A stretch of DNA of 64,000 bases from Pseudomonas parakoreensis. GTDB lineage: Bacteria; Pseudomonadota; Gammaproteobacteria; Pseudomonadales; Pseudomonadaceae. Positions 57,240 to 64,000 of this stretch are shown one piece after another. The stretch is from positions 24,869 through 88,868 of the forward strand of contig NZ_BQHY01000019.1 of NCBI RefSeq assembly GCF_021602155.1. Reading direction: 5' to 3'. The translations under genes were made by a program, and so were the position numbers. Each line of letters opens with the position of its first letter. The stretch's first letter is position 1. The notes beneath the pieces are model-generated. The model saw only the letters and a program-made list of their open reading frames with translations. It made no database searches and was not told the origin of the DNA.

Positions 57240-59129
57240 ATGACATCAGTAAACCAGTTCTGGCGCCGGGCTAAACTGCCTCTGGCCGTCAGTCTTGCCT
57301 CTACGCTCGCCGGGCCCGCATTCGGCGTCAGTTTCAACGTCGGTGAAATCGAAGGTCAGTTCGACTCTTCGCTCTCCCTGGGCATGAGTATTTCGACTCA
57401 GCAGCCGAACAAGGACCTTATTGGTGTCAACAACGGCGGCAAGGGTTTGTCCCAGACCTCCGACAACGGCCACCTGAACTTCAAGAGCGGGCAAGCCTTC
57501 TCGAAGATCTTCAAGGGCATCCATGATCTCGAATTGAAATACGGCGACACCGGGGTCTTCGTCCGGGGCAAATACTGGTACGACTTCGCGCTGCAGAACC
57601 AGGACTTGGAATACAAGGACGTCAGCAACCACAACCGCGATGTGGCGGCGCGTTCTTCCGGCGGGCAGATCCTCGACGCCTTCGTTTACCACAACTACTC
57701 GATTGCCGATGAGCCAGGTTCGGTGCGCCTGGGCAAGCAGGTAGTGAACTGGGGCGAAAGTACCTTCATCGGCGGTGGCATCAACTCGATCAACCCGATC
57801 GACGTGTCCGCGTTTCGTCGTCCGGGTACCGAGATCAAGGAAGGTCTGATCCCGGTCAACATGTTCTATGTGTCGCAGAGCCTCACCGAAAACCTTTCGG
57901 CCGAAGGTTTCTATCAGATCGACTGGCAGAAGACCGTCACCGACAACTGCGGCACGTTCTTCTCGCAGCCGGACATCGTCACTACCGGTTGCGACGACAA
58001 CCTGCGGGTATTGAACAAGCGCTCGACCATCCCGGCCATCGCGCTCGGCCCGTTGGCAGGCGCGGGTGTCGACGTCAACGAAGAGGGTGTGCTGGTGCGC
58101 CGTTCGCCTAATCGCAATGCGCGTGACAGCGGACAGTGGGGCGTTTCCGCCAAGTACATGTTCGACCCACTGGCCACCGAGTTCGGTGCCTACTTCATGA
58201 ACTATCACAGCCGCGCGCCGATCTTCAGCGCCACCGGCGCGCCACAGTCGATCTATAACGGCGTGGCGGCATTGCCGGGGCCATTCCGGGCGCTGGGGCC
58301 ACTGGTGGTCGCGGGCAACTCGGAATACTTCATCGAATACCCTGAAGACATTCGCCTCTACGGTCTGAGCTTCTCCACCACCCTGCCTACCGGTACGGCG
58401 TGGAGCGGTGAGGTCAGCTACCGGCCGAATGCGCCGGTACAGTTGAACTCCACCGACATCCTGTTCGCCGGCGTGCGTCCGCTGGGTGGTGCGTTGAGCA
58501 ATGCATCGGTCCTCAACGGCGTGCCGGGCCAGGACCTGCACGGTTACAACCGCAAAGAGATCACCCAACTGCAAACCACCCTGACGCACTTCTTCGATCA
58601 GGTGATGGGCGCCAACCGCCTGACCCTGGTGGGTGAGGTCGGCGTGACCCACGTCGGTGGTCTGGAAAGCAGATCCGAAGCCCGCTACGGCCGCGACCCG
58701 GTGTTCGGCCCCGGTGAGTTGCCTGCCACTGGCGGTCTGAACACCTGCTCGCAGATCCTCAACACCTCGACCATCAACGGTGCCGGTCCGGGGGCGTCGC
58801 GCGATAACGTGTCCAGCAACTGCAACAACGACGGTTTCACCACCTCGACCTCGTGGGGCTATCGCGCTCGTGCGATCTGGGATTACAGCGACGTGTTCGC
58901 CGGTGTGAACCTCAAGCCGAACGTGGCCTGGTCGCATGACGTGAAAGGCTACTCGCCAGGCCCTGGCGGCAACTTCGAGGAAGGTCGCAAGGCGATCAGC
59001 CTCGGTCTGGATGCCGAATACCAGAACACCTACACGGCGAGCCTGGCCTACACCAACTTCTTTGGCGGCGACTACACGACCGTGGACGATCGTGACTTCG
59101 TTGCCCTCAGTGTTGGCGTGAACTTCTAA
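57240..59129 (+). CDS. DUF1302 outer-membrane protein
   Basis: 629 residues from the ATG at 57240, preceded by GGAG. A signal sequence (LPLAVSLASTLAGPAFG) is followed by repeated amphipathic beta strands, and the last residues are SVGVNF with terminal Phe, so it is predicted to be an outer-membrane beta barrel. The family is uncharacterised. It is 26 bp upstream of the DUF1329 gene; pairs of this type occur together in pseudomonads next to fatty-acid genes. Confidence 0.85.
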   Translation: MTSVNQFWRRAKLPLAVSLASTLAGPAFGVSFNVGEIEGQFDSSLSLGMSISTQQPNKDLIGVNNGGKGLSQTSDNGHLNFKSGQAFSKIFKGIHDLELKYGDTGVFVRGKYWYDFALQNQDLEYKDVSNHNRDVAARSSGGQILDAFVYHNYSIADEPGSVRLGKQVVNWGESTFIGGGINSINPIDVSAFRRPGTEIKEGLIPVNMFYVSQSLTENLSAEGFYQIDWQKTVTDNCGTFFSQPDIVTTGCDDNLRVLNKRSTIPAIALGPLAGAGVDVNEEGVLVRRSPNRNARDSGQWGVSAKYMFDPLATEFGAYFMNYHSRAPIFSATGAPQSIYNGVAALPGPFRALGPLVVAGNSEYFIEYPEDIRLYGLSFSTTLPTGTAWSGEVSYRPNAPVQLNSTDILFAGVRPLGGALSNASVLNGVPGQDLHGYNRKEITQLQTTLTHFFDQVMGANRLTLVGEVGVTHVGGLESRSEARYGRDPVFGPGELPATGGLNTCSQILNTSTINGAGPGASRDNVSSNCNNDGFTTSTSWGYRARAIWDYSDVFAGVNLKPNVAWSHDVKGYSPGPGGNFEEGRKAISLGLDAEYQNTYTASLAYTNFFGGDYTTVDDRDFVALSVGVNF

Positions 59130-59155
59130 GCACAGTTTTTTCAGGACGAACACAT

Positions 59156-60520
59156 ATGAAAATAACAAAGAGTCTGTTCCAAGCCGGTGTTCTGGGGCTG
59201 TCGCTGCTGGCGACCAGCGTCATGGCGGCCGTTCCCGCCGCCGAAGCCGACAAACTGGGCAAAAGCCTGACGCCGATGGGCGCTGAAATGGCTGGTAACG
59301 CCGACGGTTCGATCCCGGCCTGGAAACCGCTGCCGAAAAATGCCGGTACCGTCGACAGCAAGGGTTTCCTGTCCGACCCGTTCGGCAGTGAAAAACCGCT
59401 GTTCACCATCACCGCGCAGAACGTCGAGCAGTACAAGGCCAAGCTTGCTCCGGGCCAGTACGCAATGTTCAAGCGCTACCCGGATACCTTCAAGATGCCG
59501 GTGTACCCGTCCCATCGCGGCTCGACCGTGCCGGATGACGTGTTTGCCGCGATCAAGAAGAACGCCACCACCACCAATCTGGTTGCCGGCGGTAACGGTC
59601 TGGAAAACTTCGACACTGCCGTGCCGTTCCCGATTCCGAAAAGCGGTCTGGAGGTGATCTGGAACCACATCACCCGCTATCGCGGTGGCAGCGTGACCCG
59701 TCTGGTCACCCAGGCCACGCCGCAAACCAACGGCTCGTTCAGTCTGGTGTATTTCCAGGACCAGTTCGTGTTCCGCGACAAGATGAAGGATTACGATCCG
59801 GCCAACCCGGGCAACATCCTGTTCTACTTCAAGCAGAAAGTGACCGCGCCGGCACGTCTGGCCGGTACCGTGCTGCTGGTGCACGAAACCCTCGACCAGG
59901 TGAAGGAACCGCGCAAGGCCTGGGTTTATGCCACTGGCCAGCGCCGTGTACGTCAGGCACCGCAAGTGTCCTATGACGGTCCGGGTACTGCCGCGGATGG
60001 TCTGCGCACTTCCGACAACCTCGACATGTACAACGGTGCGCCGGATCGCTACGACTGGGCGCTGGAAGGCAAGAAAGAGATGTACATCGCCTCCAACAGC
60101 TACAAGATCGACTCGCCGACCCTCAAGTACGCCGACATCATCAAGGCCGGTCACATCAATCAGGATCTGACCCGTTACGAGCTGCGTCGGGTCTGGCACG
60201 TGGTCGCTACCCTGAAACCGGGTCAGCGCCACATCTATGCCAAACGTGACTTCTACATCGACGAAGACACCTGGCAGGCAGCGGTCATCGACCATTACGA
60301 CGGTCGCGGTCAGCTGTGGCGTGTGGCCGAGGCGCATGCCGAGGATTACTACGACAAGCAAGTGCCGTGGTACGCGCTGGAAGCCCTGTACGACCTGCAA
60401 TCGGGTCGCTACCTGGCGCTGGGCATGAAGAACGAAGAGAAATCAGCGTATGACTTCGGTTTCTCTGCCACCAAGAGCGAATTCCAGCCGGGCAACCTGG
60501 GCCAGGACGGTATCCGCTAA
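59156..60520 (+). CDS. DUF1329 envelope protein
   Basis: 454 residues with a signal peptide (SLFQAGVLGLSLLATSVMAA). The mature part carries FIVEYPEDI-like and WHVVATLKPGQRHIYAKRDF segments typical of DUF1329; the fold is proposed to resemble LolA/LolB-like lipid carriers. Together with DUF1302 it may form an envelope route for hydrophobic compounds. Ends before a strong terminator. Confidence 0.85.
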   Translation: MKITKSLFQAGVLGLSLLATSVMAAVPAAEADKLGKSLTPMGAEMAGNADGSIPAWKPLPKNAGTVDSKGFLSDPFGSEKPLFTITAQNVEQYKAKLAPGQYAMFKRYPDTFKMPVYPSHRGSTVPDDVFAAIKKNATTTNLVAGGNGLENFDTAVPFPIPKSGLEVIWNHITRYRGGSVTRLVTQATPQTNGSFSLVYFQDQFVFRDKMKDYDPANPGNILFYFKQKVTAPARLAGTVLLVHETLDQVKEPRKAWVYATGQRRVRQAPQVSYDGPGTAADGLRTSDNLDMYNGAPDRYDWALEGKKEMYIASNSYKIDSPTLKYADIIKAGHINQDLTRYELRRVWHVVATLKPGQRHIYAKRDFYIDEDTWQAAVIDHYDGRGQLWRVAEAHAEDYYDKQVPWYALEALYDLQSGRYLALGMKNEEKSAYDFGFSATKSEFQPGNLGQDGIR

Positions 60521-60546
60521 GCTTTGACCCGAGGCCGCATCCTCGA

Positions 60547-60581
60547 AAAAACGCCCCGACTGGTTCGGGGCGTTTTTTTTC
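60547..60581 (+). terminator. Intrinsic terminator after the DUF1329 gene
   Basis: AACGCCCCGA and TCGGGGCGTT arms with a 5-base loop and a run of eight T. A six-A run on the left makes it bidirectional. Confidence 0.92.
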
Positions 60582-60723
60582 GTCGCGATTTTGTGCACGA
60601 GCGCCTGCTGGCTCGTAGTCTTTTTGTAGCCATTTGTAGCAATAACCTTCAAACCCTCTACGTTTACCGCTAGTCTGCGGACATCTGCTACGCCGCCAAC
60701 AGCCATTCAAACAAGAGCCGGCC

Positions 60724-63456
60724 ATGACTGATCTGTCCCCGCTTCCGGATCCTGCAAGCGCTGCCGTCGCGACACTGGACGGGCGTTTTTTTCGCCCGCC
60801 ACTGCCCGACGGATACGTTTTGCGACCGCGTCTGTGTGAGCGCCTGAGTGCGGGGCTTGCGGGGCGCCTGTTGCTGGTCTGTGCGCCAGCAGGTTTCGGC
60901 AAAAGCTCGCTGGCGGTGGAGTTCTGTCAGAGCCTGCCGGCGCACTGGCGAAGCCTCTGGTTGGGCCTGAGCCCGCGGGATAACGATCCGGGACGTTTTC
61001 TCGAGCGTTTGCTGGAGGGGTTGCAGGACTACTTTCCGAATCTGGGCAGTCGCGCGCTGGGTCTGTTGAAGATGCGCCAGCGCCATCAACCGTTTGCCTT
61101 CGAAGAATGGCTCGACGGCTTGCTCGATGAGCTGGCGCTGCAACTGCAGCCAACGGCGCCACTGTTGCTGGTGCTCGATGATTACCATCTCGCCCAAGGC
61201 CCGGTGCTCGACCGCTGCCTGCAGTTTTTCCTCAATCATCTGCCCGATGGCTTGCTGGTCATGGTCACCAGTCGGCAGCGCCCGGACTGGCATCTGGCGC
61301 GCCTGCGCCTGTCGCGGCAACTGCTGGAACTGCACGAGCAGGATCTGCGACTGACCCATGACGAAGCACTGACCCTGCTTGATCGACACAGCAGTTCATT
61401 GCGCGGTGAAGCCCTGGAAAACCTGATCCAGCGCAGCGAAGGCTGGGTGGCTGGGCTGCGTTTCTGGTTGCTGGCGGCATCTGAAGCCGGCAGTGAGGCC
61501 GCGTTACCGCAAGCGCTGAACGGCGGGGAGGGGCTGATTCGCGACTATCTGCTGGAGGAAGTCATCGATTGCCTGCCCGCCGAGGTACAGGCATTTCTCT
61601 ACGACACCGCGCCTCAGGAACGCTTTTGCAGCGAACTGTGCGACGCGGTGCGTGAAGCCCACGACAGCGCCGAAATCCTGCGGTTTCTGCTGGCGCATCA
61701 GGTGTTCCTGGTGCCGCTGGACGAGCACGGTCACTGGTATCGCTATCACCATCTGTTTTCCGATCTGCTGCGCAGCCGGCCCGTGACCCAGACGCTGGTG
61801 CCGGCGGCGACCCTGCATCTGCGCGCCTGCCGCTGGTTCAATGCTCAAGGGCTGCTCGACGAAGCGGTGGAGCAGGCCTTGCGCGCCGGCCATCTGGATG
61901 TGGCGGCGAACCTGGTGCAGAACCTGTCCGAGGAACAACTGCTCGCCGAGCAGAATATCGGCATGCTGCTGCGCTGGAAGATGGACTTGCCCGACAGCCT
62001 GTTGATCAGTACACCCCGCTTGATCGTTCTGTACAGCTGGGCGCTGGGGCTGGCCTGTCAGCTGGATGCCGCTGAAGAGCTGGCCAGTCATTTGAGTCGC
62101 TTCCTGCCCGCGCCTTCGGCCTCTGCGCAGAAGTCGATGCTTGCACAATGGCTGGCGCTCAGCGGGATCATCGCTCGTGGGCGTGGTCATCGTGAATTGA
62201 CTCAACGCTATTGCAGCGAAGCGCTGGAAAGCCTGCCGGTAAAACGTTACGGGCAACGTCTGATGTGCCTGTCGACCTTGTCCAATCTGGCGATCGCCGA
62301 CGGCGACCTGTGGCGCGCCCGGGGCCTGAATCGCGAATCCCTCGAACTGGCGCAGCGGGTCGGCAATCCGTTGTTCGAAGCCTTGGCGCATTACGACCGG
62401 GCGCGGGTACTGCAGTCGCGCGGGGAAATACTGCGCGCGCTGGATGAGGTGCATCAGGGCCTGGAACGGTTGCGTGGACTGTCCCCGCAACGTCTGTATG
62501 CGGTGCGTGCGCGGCTGACGCTGTACGAAGGTTTTCTGTTGTCCATGCGCCTGCAACCCCAGCAGGCCCGGGCTCGATTGCTGAGCGGTCTGGCCGAAGC
62601 GCGGGCCTGTCGCGATATCAGTGTGTTGATCGGCCACTGCGTGATCGCTCGTCTGGACGGCAGCTCAGGCGAGTTTGCCAGGGCCTTTGCCGAACTCGCC
62701 GAAGCCGAGCGCCTGATGCATATCTGGGATGTGCCACCGATCTACTACCTGGCGATGATCACCCTGGTCAAATGCGAACTGTGGCTGGTGCAGGGCCGTA
62801 CCGATCTGGCCGAGGCCTGGCTGGCGCGTCTTGGTCAGACCTATACCGGCGAGCGTGCAGCGGCGCCACCGGAATTTCATCCTCAATTGCCATTGCATGT
62901 CGAACTGCAGCAAGCGCTGCTCGATGTGATTCAAGGGCAGCCGATGCTCGCCGAAGGACGGTTGAATGTGCTGTTGGAAAGCGGTCAGCAAACCGGTCGA
63001 CAGTTGCTGTGTGTGATGGCGCTGGCGCAGAAGGTCGCCTTGTTGCTGGGCACTGGCCGCGAACCGGAAGCACGCAAAGTATTGAGTCAGGCGCTGGAAG
63101 CGGCGGCTGGCGGCGTGATACAGCCGTTTGACGCACTGATCCGAGAATATCCGGACTGGTTGCGCAGCCAATTGCATGCTTCGCCGGCATTGGCAGGACA
63201 ACCGTTACTGGCGCATTTTCCGCTGGTGGCGACTCGGCCAGTGGTCGAGTCCACCGCAGCCGAACAACTCAGCAGCCGGGAGCTGGCGGTTCTGCGTTTG
63301 ATTGCCCAGGGCTGTTCCAATCAGGAAATCAGCGAGCAACTGTTCATTTCACTGCACACCGTGAAAACCCATGCCAGCCATATCAACAGCAAGTTGGGGG
63401 TCGAGCGGCGTACGCAGGCGGTGGCGCGGGCCAAGGAACTCGGGCTGCTGGTTTAG
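60724..63456 (+). CDS. MalT-type LuxR-family ATP-dependent regulator
   Basis: 910 residues. Walker A is in VCAPAGFGKSSLAVE, Walker B in LLLVLDDYH (STAND-type NTPase, about 35-280). A long helical region with TPR-like repeats follows, and the LuxR helix-turn-helix is at the C-terminus (LAVLRLIAQGCSNQEISEQL, HTVKTHASHINSKLGVERRT). Such proteins activate transcription after binding an inducer and ATP. Its place after the ligase/DUF1302/DUF1329 genes suggests it controls them, possibly in response to a fatty acid or its product. Confidence 0.92.
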   Translation: MTDLSPLPDPASAAVATLDGRFFRPPLPDGYVLRPRLCERLSAGLAGRLLLVCAPAGFGKSSLAVEFCQSLPAHWRSLWLGLSPRDNDPGRFLERLLEGLQDYFPNLGSRALGLLKMRQRHQPFAFEEWLDGLLDELALQLQPTAPLLLVLDDYHLAQGPVLDRCLQFFLNHLPDGLLVMVTSRQRPDWHLARLRLSRQLLELHEQDLRLTHDEALTLLDRHSSSLRGEALENLIQRSEGWVAGLRFWLLAASEAGSEAALPQALNGGEGLIRDYLLEEVIDCLPAEVQAFLYDTAPQERFCSELCDAVREAHDSAEILRFLLAHQVFLVPLDEHGHWYRYHHLFSDLLRSRPVTQTLVPAATLHLRACRWFNAQGLLDEAVEQALRAGHLDVAANLVQNLSEEQLLAEQNIGMLLRWKMDLPDSLLISTPRLIVLYSWALGLACQLDAAEELASHLSRFLPAPSASAQKSMLAQWLALSGIIARGRGHRELTQRYCSEALESLPVKRYGQRLMCLSTLSNLAIADGDLWRARGLNRESLELAQRVGNPLFEALAHYDRARVLQSRGEILRALDEVHQGLERLRGLSPQRLYAVRARLTLYEGFLLSMRLQPQQARARLLSGLAEARACRDISVLIGHCVIARLDGSSGEFARAFAELAEAERLMHIWDVPPIYYLAMITLVKCELWLVQGRTDLAEAWLARLGQTYTGERAAAPPEFHPQLPLHVELQQALLDVIQGQPMLAEGRLNVLLESGQQTGRQLLCVMALAQKVALLLGTGREPEARKVLSQALEAAAGGVIQPFDALIREYPDWLRSQLHASPALAGQPLLAHFPLVATRPVVESTAAEQLSSRELAVLRLIAQGCSNQEISEQLFISLHTVKTHASHINSKLGVERRTQAVARAKELGLLV

Positions 63457-63483
63457 CATTGCAAAAACCATTTCTTTAAAAAC

Positions 63484-63514
63484 AAAAAACGCCCCGAACA
63501 AGTCGGGGCGTTTT
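63484..63514. terminator. Bidirectional terminator after the LuxR-type gene
   Basis: AACGCCCCGA and TCGGGGCGTT arms, four-base loop, flanked by A6 and T4. It lies between the plus-strand regulator gene and the minus-strand RTX gene. Confidence 0.88.
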
Positions 63515-63566
63515 CGTTTGTCCATTTCAGCCTGTCGTCAGGCCGAAATAGCTTTCAATCAGACCG

Positions 63567-64000
63567 TTAGGCCACCAGATCTTGCGCGCTGAACGTATTC
63601 ACGCCGACAAGCTGGATTTCGAAGTCCGGGCCAGCGTTGCCGCTGACGTTGCCCGACAGGACGTGATCAACAAAGCGCAACTGCCCCGCACCCGTAAAGG
63701 CATCTGCACCAATGAAGTTGAAGCCGTTGACGCCGGCACTCAGCAGATTGGCATCGAACTTCGTCAGGTCGATCTTATCGCCCTGCTGGCTGTTGAAGTC
63801 GGTGATGACGTCGCGATTGGCACCGATGCCCATTTCATTGACTGCAGCGAACACGAAGGTATCGGCTCCTGCGCCACCAATCAGAGTGTCGATGCCGGCG
63901 CCACCGTCGAGGAGGTTGTTGCCAGCGTTGCCGGTAATAGTGTTGTTGAGGGTGTTGCCGGTGCCATTGAGGTTACTGCCGCCGACCAACAGCAGATTCT
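63567..64000 (-). CDS. C-terminus of a calcium-binding RTX-type secreted protein (cut by window edge)
   Basis: The minus-strand frame is open from 64000 to the TAA at 63567, giving 144 codons. GG-repeat nonapeptides (NLLDGGAGIDTLIGGAGADT) bind calcium, followed by a serralysin-type C-terminal domain (DVITDFNSQQGDKIDLTKFD) and a terminal secretion segment (NTFSAQDLVA). Proteins of this type are exported by type I systems. Whether it is a protease, lipase or adhesin depends on sequence outside the window. Confidence 0.85.
   Translation of the reverse strand, partial: NLLLVGGSNLNGTGNTLNNTITGNAGNNLLDGGAGIDTLIGGAGADTFVFAAVNEMGIGANRDVITDFNSQQGDKIDLTKFDANLLSAGVNGFNFIGADAFTGAGQLRFVDHVLSGNVSGNAGPDFEIQLVGVNTFSAQDLVA

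Overview
The window is chromosomal DNA of a Pseudomonas, most like the P. fluorescens group. Gene content and order (ychF-pth-rplY-prs-tRNA-Gln-ispE-lolB, hemA-prfA-prmC-moeB-murI, uraA-upp-hpt, mqo, and an acyl-CoA ligase/DUF1302/DUF1329/LuxR block) match, from memory, the conserved core of P. aeruginosa and P. putida. The GC-rich coding bias and the many intergenic inverted repeats (GTAGGAGCTGCCG... , GTGGGAGCGAGC... and GTGGCGAGGGG... types) are typical of fluorescent pseudomonads. There is no prophage, IS element, integron or CRISPR array.

Layout. 1-5438 (minus): a polyamine-type ABC importer (ATPase, two permeases, binding protein) followed by an amidase cut by the left edge, with a divergent LysR regulator at 5666. 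6561-10292: a chemoreceptor and a fosmidomycin-resistance-type MFS exporter. 10388-17308 (minus): housekeeping genes. 17491-22220 (plus): hemA-prfA-prmC-moeB-murI, then pagL (lipid A 3-O-deacylase). 22945-33016 (minus): a compact accessory block of a nine-gene overlapping operon (DUF523/DUF1722 protein, MerR regulator, DNA photolyase, NTF2-like protein, SDR, FAD amine-oxidase-like protein, DUF1365 protein, CFA/UfaM-like methyltransferase, DUF2878 membrane protein) and a two-gene operon (renalase-like flavoprotein, Trp-rich TIGR02450 protein). 33214-42271: a TIGR01777 oxidoreductase, hemH, uracil/purine salvage, mqo and small conserved proteins. 42449-53786: small proteins, a PlsC-type acyltransferase, a divergent YedK/HMCES protein, a dCache chemoreceptor, an M48 lipoprotein, a Mn-exporter-type protein behind a yybP-ykoY riboswitch, rsmC, a hydroxyacid dehydrogenase, a LysE exporter and an AraC regulator. 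53887-63456 (plus): an MFS transporter, acyl-CoA ligase, DUF1302 and DUF1329 envelope proteins and a MalT-type LuxR regulator. The right edge holds the C-terminus of an RTX protein.

The most interesting part is the block at 23-34 kb, which looks like a light-responsive stress regulon. Its MerR regulator resembles the class II (B12-independent) LitR/PplR proteins. Two copies of a TGTACA-N12-TGTA(C/T)A direct repeat, the recognition sequence reported for P. putida PplR1 (from memory), sit exactly on the operon promoter, and a one-mismatch copy sits before the second operon. The genes suggest combined photodamage protection: DNA photolyase, a methyltransferase/flavoprotein/DUF1365 set that resembles furan or methyl-branched fatty acid synthesis, and possibly ferrochelatase next door to remove photosensitising protoporphyrin. 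The functions of the DUF523/DUF1722, NTF2-like, SDR, DUF2878, renalase-like and Trp-rich members are unknown.
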